DNA of 64,000 nucleotides, taken from the NCBI GenBank assembly GCA_008973525.1, contig WACJ01000424.1, positions 62,001 to 126,000 on the forward strand, given 5' to 3'. A program made the translations under genes and the position numbers. The notes beneath the pieces were generated by a model that had not been told where the DNA came from, did no database searches, and saw nothing but the letters and a program-made list of their open reading frames with translations. Positions 1 through 10,480 of the stretch are shown here, piece after piece. The stretch's first letter is position 1; each line of letters starts with the position of its first letter. Source of the DNA: Stenopsyche tienmushanensis. Taxonomy: Eukaryota; Arthropoda; Insecta; Trichoptera; Stenopsychidae.

Positions 1-510
1 TCGTTTGTCTTGTAATTTTCTATTAATTTGTGCTTCAATATCGTGCACAAGATCTCAAGCGATTATAAATCATATTCTATGAGATCATTTTATATACTAC
101 CATAAGCTTCAAAGTTAATGTCTATGATCGTATTAAATTAAAACCACTTTAACTATTGAAATTATACTTTTCTTCATCTTTAATTTCAAAGTTATTTTCA
201 TTTCATTCAAAGGTACACACTGTTAGTTTGGAATAATATAAATATAGTTTGACATATCTTATTTATTAAGTAAATATATGACTAGCAAACTTATGCAAAT
301 TTTTGTATATATGTATATTATTATGTGCGAAAAATCAAGTAATAAAAGTGTCAATTTTTTAAGCAAAATTAAGCTTTTTCAATATTGGAGTAGTAGTATA
401 TTTTTAATAGTATGTAGCACGAAAGGCCCTAAAACACTTATAATACATGTCGAAAGTCAATATGATCAAAAATTGCGTTTAGATTTAATCATGTTCTACC
501 AAGCAAAAAA
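1..510. repeat. Diverged direct duplicate, copy 1
   Basis: This segment aligns by eye, in the same orientation, with 3485-3960. Shared landmarks in order are TTTGTGCTTCAATAT, CACAAGATCT, a run around CATAAGCTTCAAAGT, and later CTTTTTCAATATTGG with ATAGTATGTAGCACGAAAGG, which correspond to CTTTTCAATTTTAGGG and TTAGTATATGGTGTGAATGG in the other copy. On the minus strand a short peptide, DLVHDIEAQINRKLQDK, lies near the window edge; copy 2 carries a similar one in one frame. A plus-strand frame of 87 codons at 278-541 has no recognisable domain and is probably chance. The copy runs off the left edge. It is either an old segmental duplication or two copies of an unidentified transposon. Confidence 0.6.
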
Positions 511-540
511 TAGTTACATATTAAATGTGTTTAATTTATA

Positions 541-2259
541 AGAATATGGGTTCTAAATATAGGTTTTACAGATTATTTAGAAGAAGGTAAAATTTAAAAA
601 AATCATACCTAATATTTACTTTCAAAAAACGAATAAAAAGCATCTTATATTCACCCTTGTTAATTATAAAAATAGTCAATTATTTGCAATTATGACATAT
701 TTTTGCAATATATTTGTTCGAAGATTTTCACGTTTGGGTTTAAAATCATAAACGAAAAATGACCATTAAAAGTTATATGTGGTTTGAATCATGAACCAAG
801 CAGATCCTTGCAATTTTACGGACAGTCACTGCTCCAAATTCTTAATTTAAGGTTTTCTATTTAAATATACAGGTTTAATTTAATAATTAATAATTTTACT
901 CTGTAGACAGCTACAACCATTGGTAATACCTAAATTGATGCAATCTATATTGAATGCATTATTTTTATATATAGAGCTTTTTATTTTGTGTATCTTAATT
1001 TGCATTTTATCGATTGATCTAGATTGTATTTTGGTTTGAATATATTTTGATGAGATGTAAAGAAAATTGTATTCTATAAATCGTATTTCTCTACTATTGT
1101 CTGCTTATGGCATAATTTAGAGATTATAAATTATCATAGTAAATGTGAACGACCGTAGAGCGACGTGCTTTCATTAATGCATCTTGCAACTGCAATGCAA
1201 CAATTCCAGAAGATCAATTTTATGCAGAAGAGGCAATATTATACATAGTCGGATATAACAATCGGTATCATTCTGTCATGAAGATAGACGTGACAATTCT
1301 CTAGCATTTATTAGAGAAAATTAGCATCCTTATTTTACATTAATAAATTAATTACCATTGTCGGTTAGGTATATAAAATTAACATATTCAACATCAAAAA
1401 AATCTTATTAATTTAGGCAATTATGTAGTATAAAAGCAGAAAAAATTAACTGTAATGTATGTAAAAAAAAGTGATGATTTTTGATGGGTTTGCAAAATTA
1501 GTATCTTCGCAAGCAATCTCCATAACAACGCAAAAAAGTTGTTGAATAATAAATGTATTCATATTAATTACAATAAAAATGTATGAAAACAGTTCATTTA
1601 GAGTTCATGGATGTGTTTAATAAAATCGCTCATTGTCCAAAACACACCAAAAAAATGATTTGAGAAAATATGCAAATTTTGCAGTATGAAGACATTAGAT
1701 TGCAGATTTTATTAAGGCATAAATATTGAGTGTTTTAATTATTCCACAGTGTATCAACACCTTCCGCTCATATTCATGAATGATTTATGAAAACGGATTA
1801 ATATGTATGGATTCCGAGTCGTTTGTGTACGCTAATTGAGTCGGGGATCGAATGATTTTGATATTTTTACTATTTAAATTGCTTTTTCAGTTACGTTATA
1901 TCTGTGCGTTGATTTAAAGACCACCTTACTTAATTCGAAATTGGATTAAATTATTAGTTGTAAATCCGACTGGTTTTGGACGTGTTTCGAGCTTCCGACG
2001 ATGGAAATCTTCCACGAAGACATGACCGTGAAATCATCCATATTGACCAAAATTGCTTATCGTATTATATATTATCATATACAGAAGTAAAATTGAATAT
2101 TAAAATGCTTCCCAGATGGCGAATCGTAATGTCACGATGTCGTGTATATAAATAAGAACTTAGTAAGTTTAATATTTTGTAGGTATTTAAGTAAAAGTAA
2201 ATTTATGCAATAACTATTGAAGTCATCAAGAATTTCATTTTTAATTACTTATTTATTAT
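541..2259. other. AT-rich intergenic, nothing recognised
   Basis: No frame with protein similarity, no paired inverted repeats and no RNA gene seen. The stretch around 1141-1320 and 1740-2040 is slightly less AT-rich and lacks repeats, but carries no motif I can name. Confidence 0.5.
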
Positions 2260-2267
2260 CTGCTAGA

Positions 2268-2470
2268 CAGTGGTTCTTAAACAGGGTCCGCGGACCCCTG
2301 GGGGTCCGCGAAGCCATTTCCGGGGGTCCGCGAAGATATAAAAAAACATTTATCTGTAGTTGAACAAGATATTTTCGTGAAATTATTTACAGAAAATATT
2401 ACAAGAAAATCTATTTTGGCCAAGAAATGTTTGTTTGTTTGAAAAATTAAGTCACAAGGGTTTTTAATTT
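2268..2470 (+). mobile_element. hAT MITE, truncated copy
   Basis: The element opens with CAGTGGTTCTTAAAC, a typical hAT terminal inverted repeat, and is collinear with the complete copy at 23891-24191 through the block ending AAGTCACAAG. The subterminal region is unusually GC-rich: a perfect 14-bp palindrome GGGTCCGCGGACCC at 2284-2297 is followed by two direct repeats of GGGGGTCCGCGAAG (2300-2313 and 2322-2335, 22-bp period). The right end and its target duplication are missing; similarity stops just before the mariner-type terminus at 2491. It contains no transposase sequence. Confidence 0.75.
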
Positions 2471-2490
2471 CGTTTAAAATTATTTTGTCA

Positions 2491-2518
2491 TCCTACGAAC
2501 TTATTGAGTGATGTGTTA
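2491..2518 (-). mobile_element. Mariner-type terminal inverted repeat
   Basis: TCCTACGAACTTATTGAGTG followed by ATGTGTTA is one of five copies of the same terminus in the window (also 4237, 21503, 38872, 55565). In this orientation it is the right-hand end, abutting a TA. No matching left end is visible, so it is a solo terminus or a badly eroded element that may have truncated the hAT copy immediately to its left. Confidence 0.55.
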
Positions 2519-3059
2519 TATTGTGGACCAAAAAACAACAGAAATGATTAAAAAAGGAAGCCCATTTATGAATTGAAGCAGCATATGACCATAAGAAAGA
2601 GAAGACCTATTTAGCTTATGTTTTGATTAACATTTACTAATAATTTACTATTTGTTTATATTTTTTGATCATGAACGTGAAATTTAGTTCATAAATTATG
2701 GATCAAAATTTGGTTACAGATATTGTACATTCTAACAAAATGCATAGCCACCGTCATTAGTTAGTATGAAAGCGACTAAACTGAACAAATCTGATCCATA
2801 ATATAAAAAAAATAGTTATTCTACCTGTAGTGTTGGACATTGGTAACATTTAGTTTGGCCGAACTCAATCAAAAACATTTTTATTATGATTATACTCCAA
2901 CAAATATACAATTCAATATTGTATCATCTACAATTAGTTTTCGCCAAGAGTCATCTTGACATGCTCATAGATGTGATGATCTATAAGAAACCATTTGTTT
3001 GATAGTTCAGCTTGCAAAATTATCAATTTTTAACAACGAGTCGATGAATATTTTTTTAT
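2519..3059. other. AT-rich intergenic, nothing recognised
   Basis: No open frame of note and no repeat partner found inside the window. Confidence 0.4.
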
Positions 3060-3480
3060 AAACGACGGCCCCATAAATACAGTGTATTGAAAGTTCGACG
3101 TAGGGCAATTAAAGGTCCGTTATGAATAATTTATTTCTTATTTAAGGACCCGCGGCGTGGGAACTCAAGCGCCGGTACTGCGGGATTTATATCCGATTGT
3201 TTGAAAAGGGACCGCCCCTGCGGTGGAAATGTCGAAGATTGGAAGACGAGACGTGCGAAACGGCTCTTCGGGATCTCAAGAATGTCGCAATATTATACGT
3301 GATTTATGGCTTCTCTCATCGGCTAAATGCTTCATAATTGAGTTTAAGTCTTTTGCATGAGGCCGACGTACCGAACATCGAACGGACTCATCATTAGTCG
3401 AAGTGGTTTGAGAGCCAACTGCCAAAGTAAACCCGAGAAGGCAATGTTAAAATTGCATTGGGGCTAAATTAAGACATATT
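3060..3480. promoter_or_regulatory. GC-raised non-coding island, possible enhancer
   Basis: The patch contains CpG-bearing blocks such as GACCCGCGGCGTGGGAACTC and AAGCGCCGGTACTGCGGG beside CCCATAAATACAG and TTATGAATAATTTATTTC, the kind of mixed word content seen in homeodomain-bound enhancers. No open reading frame spans it and it has no second copy in the window. The regulatory role is inference. Confidence 0.25.
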
Positions 3481-3484
3481 ATTT

Positions 3485-3960
3485 TATTGCCTCCTACCAT
3501 ATCTTGTAGCTTTCTTTTGATTTGTGCTTCAATATTTTATTCCACAAGATCTTTATCATGTATAAACCATAAGTTGTGAAATCATTTTCTATATTTACAT
3601 GGGCTTCAAAGTGTATATCCATGATAAAATCACTTCCACTGTTGTAATCATACATTTGGTAAATATCAGATTCTTGCATAATATCAGAGATGTCTTCATT
3701 TCGTCCATATACAGGCATTGCCATTTATTTTATACGACTCGTATGAAAGTCGAAAATTTCTAGTATATATTTATTATTAATATATTGTTAGCTAAAGGAG
3801 CTTTTCTAACAAAAACGATACCTTTTCAATTTTAGGGTAGTTTATTTTTATTAGTATATGGTGTGAATGGTCTTAAAAAGCACATTGAAAGCGTGTTGAA
3901 AGCCAATATGGTCAAAAATAATATGCTGATGTAATCATGTATATTCTATGTTTCTGATTT
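3485..3960. repeat. Diverged direct duplicate, copy 2
   Basis: This is the second copy of the segment at 1-510, about 3.5 kb away. It holds a minus-strand frame of 76 codons (3494-3724) beginning MAMPVYGRNEDISDIMQ, rich in Asp, Glu and Ile and without a recognisable domain. A second minus-strand frame at the low-coordinate end reads IEAQIKRKLQDMV and matches the peptide in copy 1. A peptide surviving in both copies hints that the ancestral unit encoded protein, perhaps an exon or transposon gene, but the match is short. Both copies are too diverged for a recent duplication. Confidence 0.55.
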
Positions 3961-4082
3961 CTTGTTTAGAGCTGAAAAATTAAAAATAAAAATAATGTAA
4001 AAATGAGTGAAAATAATAGTGCAAAAATAAAAAAAAAACATATTTTTTATGTACAATTCTAAGTATTACGATTATGTTGTAA

Positions 4083-4230
4083 CAAGGGATTCGAACTGAA
4101 ACGAAACTAAAAAACAATAGCCAATAAAACCGTTATTTTTGCCGGAACGAAAACCTAAACGAAACCAATAAAAATATTTGGAACCGAAACAAAAAACGAA
4201 ATGAAAAAATATAACGGTTCGAGTCCCTAG
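4083..4230. mobile_element. hAT-like MITE (CTAGGG/TTCGAAC ends)
   Basis: The left end reads CAAGGGATTCGAACTGAAAC and the right end, reversed, reads CTAGGGACTCGAACCG, so about 14 positions pair with a few mismatches. The 148-bp interior is a run of AAC-CGAAA-type words (ACCGTTATTTT, AACGAAACC) typical of small hAT elements whose ends carry CGGTTTCGGTT motifs. It shares ends and interior style with 40012-40142. I see no clear 8-bp target duplication here. The GGTTCGAGTCCC near the right end mimics a tRNA B box but belongs to the terminal repeat. Confidence 0.6.
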
Positions 4231-4236
4231 TAGTAG

Positions 4237-4261
4237 CATATCACTCAATAAGTTTGTAGGA
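4237..4261 (+). mobile_element. Mariner-type terminal inverted repeat
   Basis: CATATCACTCAATAAGTTTG followed by TAGGA is the same terminus as at 2491, in the opposite orientation. It sits directly to the right of the hAT-like MITE. No partner end is visible downstream. Confidence 0.5.
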
Positions 4262-4779
4262 TTTTTTTTCACTTTGAAACCTGTTTTCTTCTCCATTTGG
4301 GGTAGTTATTTTAGCAATTATTTTAAAAGAAAAAAAGTATATCCATATTTATATAGATTTTGCTCAATTTAGGCTTTCATCTATATATTTATATATGAAT
4401 TGTTCATATCCACGATTCGTTGAGAGATTTATTTGATATCGGAATTGCAACAGAGACATCAATAGCAAATTTTGTGATTTGTTCATGCCCCAGATAAAAA
4501 TATGTGTAGGCATACGAATTGTTCTTGATTTTAGCACCAAAGATTCAATCTCGTACATATTTTTTTATGGCTTTGAGTCATGTAGATAGCAGGTCATGTA
4601 ATGTCCTTAGCACGCCAGTAGCCGCATTGGAAGCACTAGCATTAAGATTTCTCTTGACATTTACCAAAAATTATGGAGGGCTTGAATTGTCGTTTCTTCG
4701 GAAGCATTGTTCTGGTAATCCAGTCCACGGCAGCTAACAAGTCACCAGCGAACACAATATAATTTAATTATCGATTAAG
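4262..4779. other. AT-rich intergenic, nothing recognised
   Basis: Two short opposed frames occur (4364-4558 minus and 4519-4737 plus), neither with a recognisable product. The stretch 4620-4735 is less AT-rich and could be the edge of the next island. Confidence 0.35.
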
Positions 4780-5420
4780 ACCCACACGAGCGTTTGTTCT
4801 TTTTTTACGTTTCTTAAATAGGGCCGTAATTTATTCGTGGTGTCGCGTAAATGTCAACCAATAAACCGAAAGAAAAAAAATGGTAGGCGTAAATTATGCA
4901 GTGATATTCCGAAGCATTATTGTCATTTGTAAAACAAGGCGGGCGGCGCCCTAAGCCGCGGCAAATGGGCTCCGCTCACCCCGCCCAACGGAAGAAATCA
5001 AATTAATATCACCCGAGGGCTTCCCGATATTCTTCCCGAGCCCTCCAGAAAGAGCATCTGGCTTCCTTTTCTGGCAGGGCGAGATAAAGGCTCCCGGGAG
5101 CGAGAGACGGGGCCCTGGTCCAGGTACGCGAAAAGCCCGTCCAAAAATCCGATATAAAAACGCGGACGATATTTATTGTAAATGAAAGTGGGATTTAAAC
5201 TAACGTCTTGTAACTAATGCCCCCTTACGGTTAAGACTAAGGGCACTAATTTGGTTTTTATAGCGCGCCCTTAATTTGATTTGGCGGCATCGCAAGTGGC
5301 CGCCCTTTTCACTGTTTGCAGCATCCTAGGGTAGCCCAATTAATTTCGGTGGATTATATTTTTTTCGCGAGGGTTGTTGCTACTCACCCTGCTAAGTAAC
5401 AGAAATTCGCAAACTTTTTT
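4780..5420. promoter_or_regulatory. GC-raised non-coding island, possible enhancer
   Basis: Contains AAATAGGGCCGTAATTTATT, a homeodomain-like core, then a CpG-rich block near 4940-5130 including CGGGCGGCGCCCTAAGCCGC and CGGGAGCGAGAGACGGGGCC. No long frame, no repeat copy in the window. Role inferred from composition only. Confidence 0.25.
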
Positions 5421-6779
5421 TAAACTGAACCAAGACATCATACGCAGTAACCCAAACAAATCATTCAATTGAAACTAGTCATTTTTGGTAATTCACAGGC
5501 AATTTCAATGACGAGAATCGGAATTCTATATCTAATTTATTTAGTCATGCAATGAAAGTCCGATGAAGGATTTTATGGAAGGAATAATTACAATTTTTAA
5601 TAAAATTTGCTCAAGATCTAGTTGGCCAAAACCAAATTGTACAGACTTATATCCTGTATTACCTTGATGTTAATTTTGAAGGAATTAGTTTAAAAAAATC
5701 GCTAATAATTGCGATTGGAATCGAATTCTTAAGATAGTCAATTGAAACAATATTGCCAATCTAAGAACGTTATTATTTCAAATTTTCAAATTTTGAAATA
5801 TTAAATCACTGTCCGGAATCGAAAACCACCGATTAATAGCCGCTCCCCGATGTTTCTTTACTTTTTTCCGAGTTAAGCTTTGTTTAATTTGAGGGGTGGT
5901 TCTGGACGATTAAAGTTTTACGCATACCTATTGTAAAATTACTTCGATTTTTTAGGCTGTCCTTAATATAAAAATTTAAGCCCTTGCTGCCGTCGCGGAC
6001 GCAAATAACCAATTAAAAGCTTGTTACGGGCTATTAAGTTTAAATGTACTCCTACAGAAGCATAAAAATTCTGCAAATTATTCCAATACACCCCCGATAC
6101 ACTGATTACACAAACCATTAATGTAAACAATCCTCATCTGCATAAAACAACAATTATAGGACGTCATCGGCATCCGCAGCCCTGCCTATTAGCTCCATAA
6201 AAATTCTACTCTTTGTTGCTTTATCAAGCGCATCATTCTTCTCAAGGATCTTAGATATCATATAAATGGCATTTCAACTTAAAAAAAAACAGAATTATAT
6301 TCAGTTAGATCGAGATTTTCAGACTTAATAAATAGCATATGAACCGGTATACATATTGATCCGATATAAAATTCTATGGAAATTTGGATCAAATGCAATA
6401 TCCAGATTCTTTGTATGAAATCATCCCTTGTGAATGTATCCAAATAAAATGGAATTCTACTTGTGGTAGTGGACTAATATTCAAACTTATTTATTAACAG
6501 CGTTGTGCCCATAATGAAAATTAACGAAAGAAAATCTCAATTTTTTATTCTTGTCGCCAATATGGCAACATTCGATCTTATGGTGAAATACGCTCCATTT
6601 TTATTTAATGTAAAATATGTCATAAGCATTTTATCTACAGATTGGATGAAGAATAAGTGTCGATTAATCAGTTCGTGTTATATTACAATATCTTCCACCA
6701 TTGATGAAGGAAATGTGGCTCGATTTGTAGGAGATTTGACCCACCCATGGCAATATTTATAATAACATAAGCTGGCTGC
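5421..6779. other. Mixed intergenic stretch
   Basis: Mostly AT-rich. A lightly GC-raised patch at 5810-6240 includes AACCAATTAAAAGCTTG and GGACGTCATCGGC, the latter resembling an ATF/CREB-type half palindrome. An 85-codon plus-strand frame at 6505-6762 has no recognisable domain and no splice context I can defend. Confidence 0.3.
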
Positions 6780-7085
6780 CGAGGTAATTTTTTGTCTAGT
6801 GGCCATGTATCATTGGTCGTGACACGTAGGTGCTTTAAAACAATAACCGGCATCATTAGCTCTCCTCACCGCATCATCTCTGATGGATTGGTTCACATTT
6901 CATCCGATGCGAATCCATCAAGCCGAGGAGCTTTTTTAGGGGCCCTTTGTCGGGTGGTAGTCGACTTTTGAAAAGCGTGAACTTTCCATTCGGGGGCAGA
7001 CGAGTCAGTTATCTCGCATGCAATCTGTTAACTCATTAATACCGCGCCTGCGATTATGAACGGGTTAAAATGAGTTATGTTCATA
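6780..7085. promoter_or_regulatory. GC-raised non-coding island, possible enhancer
   Basis: Contains GGGGCCCTTTGTCGGGTGG and AATACCGCGCCTGCGATTATG beside TTAACTCATTAATACC. Non-repetitive within the window and without a reading frame. Confidence 0.22.
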
Positions 7086-7796
7086 ATTATAATTTAATCT
7101 AAACAATATGACGCCGACAACTTGACTCACTAATTACTACTAACTCACTCCGTAAGATTTTCAATCTGTTCCGAAGAGAGATGTGGCAACTTCTTTAAAA
7201 ATTGATTTCAATTATCATTAACGCTCGAGTGTGTCGGAAGGCATTAATTAAGCGAATTGGTTGTTGAAAAATTACAGCAATGCTCACAAAATTAGTATGA
7301 CGTTAAAAGCGTAGAATTACGTAAGGAATATCACGTAGATATTTAATATCTCAATTAGTAATACATTTCATCATCCGATCTTAAATTCTGTTGAATTTAA
7401 TCAAGAAGCTCATATTCACGAGCGAGCTTTAAATAAATTAAAATACTCTCTAGAAAAGTTTAAAATATAAATCGTTATTTGCAAACTGATATTTGCAATA
7501 GAATTTAAAGTAATTTTTTTCAATGGCACTGACAACATCGCAAAATGTAATGATTGTAATCTGAAATGAATTATAACATCTTGAGAAAATACTCAGACGA
7601 TGAAAATCTAAATTTAAATTTAATAAAGAGATTATTAGGGCTGTTGATTATTTGGATCAGCGAATGACCATGATATGCATATCAGAAAGCTCAGCTCATA
7701 ATCTAGGTCGTAATATCCATTGAAAGATTTGTTTTGATTGAACACTTTAATCGAAACGCAAAAATGTTGCTTAGAAGATTATACCAATAAGAATTA
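7086..7796. other. AT-rich intergenic, nothing recognised
   Basis: No repeats with a partner in the window and no protein-like frame. Confidence 0.4.
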
Positions 7797-9290
7797 ATTA
7801 AGGGGTCATCTCACTTTATCACGCCAAAAAATCATTTTTTTTAAATTTCATTTCTCGAAAGTACATATCTCTAAGAATATCATCTATAATTTTGGTGAAG
7901 AAATTCAGATTATATTAATGCTAATTCGCGAAATGTGCTCACTTTGTGTCATCACTTTGCTCAGATTGCGCCTCGACGGCTCTGAGACCGCTATGGTCAC
8001 AGACTTGCCCCTATACCTGTTTTTGTTTGCAGGTCAGAGGTTCCTGTTGGGGATAATTTTTATCTTTATTATAATAAGGGAGAAAATTAAGTCGAAAAAT
8101 GATTTAAAAAGGTGAATAAACAAGTGGATAGTAAAGGTACAAAAATGCTTCGAAAATCGAACAGCTAACTAATAAATTAATAAAAGATTTATTTAATTAT
8201 TATGGTTTAGTTATTCGCCAACATCCTGACGCAATAGAAAATATGAAAAGTGCTATTTAGACAACATACTATCATAAAATTTCAACTGATGAAGTCCCTC
8301 AGCATTCACAGTGTCCGAAAGACGCAGATTCTTAGTGCGAATGCTAGAAACATGCAACTACAAGATTGTTATATTTGTAAAAGCATCCTCCCGCTCTCAA
8401 TGAGAAAGTTTAAGACCCATTTATGAAGAATTATCATCTGATAATTTACTGGAAAGATGCCTTGGTTCTAATGCCCAAAATAACAATGAGAGTTTCAACG
8501 CGTGCGTATGATTTCTGGTACAGAAATATATTTTTTGTGGCAAAAAAATACTGAAAATTGTAACACATACTGTAGCTTGCATTTTTAAAGAAAGATTTGT
8601 ACCTATTTGTACGCATTTTTAACGAAAGATTTTGCCAACCTCCGAGGTTTCGAATCTTCTAAAGAAGTTAGAATAGCTCGCAGAGACGCCAGATCAGCAA
8701 AAAAAAAACAAGGCTGAGATTATTTAAGGATTGCTTTTTGGAGCTGGAATCACTGATTAGTATTAAGTTTTCCTTTTTAACATTTTTTAAGTACTTAAAA
8801 CTTTAAACGTGTTTTTCTCAAAACGACATTTTTGCATGTGGTGTTGAAAGAATATCGAAAAACGTCGCCGATTTATTTGAAATTTTACAAGCATATTTTA
8901 CACCTATATGGCTATGTCAGTTTGTTAAATCAGCTCAGAATATTAATTTTATCTTACGCTTTATAATAAAAAATAACCCAAAAAAAGGTGTTTTTTTATA
9001 AACTTTTTTTTCAAATTAGCGCCATTTTGTTACTTTTAAATAAAAAGTATTAATTGAGTATTATATAATAGCGACACTCATACAGATTAAGAATCTTTTT
9101 GACTTTTCGTTTCAGGTAAACCTGAATGAAAAGACCGGTGAACACTGCGGACATGCATCTTTTTTGACATGCCATTATGATGCTTGAAAAACGATGTAAT
9201 ACATATATTTTTTAATTACGAATTTATTTTTTTAGTATTATATAAGAGTGCCATAATAAATTCCAAAAATATTAATTTCATTATACTTTT
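7797..9290 (+). pseudogene. Kolobok/MULE-like transposon relic, copy A
   Basis: The left end is a TTAA followed by GGGGTCATCTCAC, consistent with the TTAA target of Kolobok-type elements. Transposase pieces lie on the plus strand. At about 8164-8335 a frame reads LTNKLIKDLFNYYGLVIRQH, continues through DAIENMKSAI, and has two TAG codons where relatives have Trp (before TTYYHK and before CEC). At about 8410-8510 the peptide PIYEELSSDNLLERCLGSNA leads into QNNNESFNACV and stops. At about 8640-8770 the pieces NLRGFESSKEVRIARRDAR and, in another frame, GLLFGAGITD form the basic C-terminal tail. The NESFN core and this domain order belong to a DDE-type family that I recall as Pfam's Mutator-like transposase; I cannot choose firmly between Kolobok and MULE. 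Stops and frame changes make it dead. The AT-rich tail to 9290 matches copy C, including TTTCAGGTAAACCTGAAT. Confidence 0.7.
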
Positions 9291-9725
9291 TTGACCTGTA
9301 ATCATATTGCATAATTCCGAAAGATCTGAATGTCGAATCTTGTAATAATCGTTCGATACTAATGTACGGGCATAGATCCACACTCTCGACTGGATGCGAG
9401 CTTCGTGCCGATTTTAACCCTTTCAGTGCGCCAATACCGGGAGGTCCAAGCCGCGGAGCGCTCATAAAATAACAATCATCGAAATAAATTATATGTGAGT
9501 GAAAAACGCGTTAAAAGCCGGTAGTTAGGCAACACCTACCCACGGACCACACAAAATGGCGCCCACAAAAAAAAATTAACAACGGGGCCCACAAAAAATG
9601 ATACGTTTTGTGCGCAGTTGTTGTCGCTTCCGCTTCACACGAGGCCTTCAAAAAAACGTATCATTACTTGTCCATAATCATTAGGTTTCGGCTATCACAG
9701 ACCGTACCTGTGAGATAGATTTCGG
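9291..9725. other. GC-raised patch with a 13-bp hairpin
   Basis: Positions 9360-9470 and 9500-9690 are CpG-bearing. AATGATACGTTTT at 9597-9609 pairs perfectly with AAAACGTATCATT at 9653-9665 across a 43-nt loop. The words GCGCCCACAAAAA and GGGGCCCACAAAAAA repeat just upstream. The minus-strand 75-codon frame at 9238-9465 has no recognisable product and overlaps the tail of the transposon relic. Confidence 0.4.
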
Positions 9726-10017
9726 AGATAGTCTTTTTTTTTTCCAGTATAAATATTTTTTTCCACCCAAAATTAGTGCTGTTACAAATGCGTTGATACA
9801 TGTGATATATTCACGGTGGTATTGAAAATTGGACGCCCCGGGCGTCGGTGCCGCATGATGGAGGAAAATTTGTATGCATCTGAAACAATATTTTTAAGAC
9901 GCATAAAGCTTGGATAATCTTTAAATATAATACTTCAACTCAAAATTGTCAATTATTAATCAATATTTTTATGAATGCTATTAGTAAATAGGTTTGAATA
10001 CACCTATACCTCGCTAT

Positions 10018-10095
10018 ACGGCCGCTTTTTTATACGAAATCTCGCTATAACGGCCTTTTTAATATGACACTTTTCAGAAGAGGATTGTTTACATT
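10018..10095 (+). mobile_element. Tigger/pogo-like terminus, solo
   Basis: After a TA, CACCTATACCTCGCTATACG resembles the CACCTTGGCCTCGTATAAC end of the complete element at 16365, and the subterminal repeat TCTCGCTATAACGGCC follows within 35 bp, as in Tigger and pogo elements. No opposite end was found in the next several hundred bases, so this is a fragment. Confidence 0.45.
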
Positions 10096-10259
10096 TTACA
10101 TGGTCATATTTGTTCAAATGCTATATATTTAATCTAAAAATTTAGATCAAATTGAAAATTTCTAAAGTAATAATGTTCACGATTGAACGTCTCTTAATAG
10201 GTTTAGTCCAATTATTAAAATATAAATTATTAAGCACTGAGATAATTAATAAAGTCAGA

Positions 10260-10480
10260 TAGGGCTACATATAAGTGACTTCGTATTAAGGTATCACATT
10301 TAAACTTTTATAGGATATTAAAGGATAGATATATAATTATCGTTGTAAATCCAGTAATTCATAAGTGGCTTAACACGACTTTATTATAATTACCACCTTA
10401 CCATTTACTTTTTTAGATCCATCGGGGTAAGTCTGGATTGAGACAATAAGTATGAATATTTCCAATCTGTAAAATATGCT
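10260..10480 (+). repeat. Interspersed repeat R, copy R1
   Basis: Shares with 53150-53300 and 46790-46985 the ordered words CCAGTAATTCATAAGTGGCT, CACGACTTTATTATAA, a patch near TACTTTTTTAGATCC, and GGGGTAAGTCTGGATTGAGA followed by CAATAAGTATGAATATTTCC. This copy covers the middle and right parts of the family. No coding frame and no terminal repeats seen. Confidence 0.55.

Noticed and set aside
4216..4231. GGTTCGAGTCCC resembles a tRNA B box.
   Set aside because: It is the terminal repeat of the hAT-like element at 4083-4230, and no A box lies upstream at tRNA spacing.
9107..9130. TTTCAGGTAAACCTGAAT looks like fused splice acceptor and donor signals.
   Set aside because: It is an inverted repeat inside the Kolobok-like element and recurs at the same place in copy C, so it is transposon sequence.
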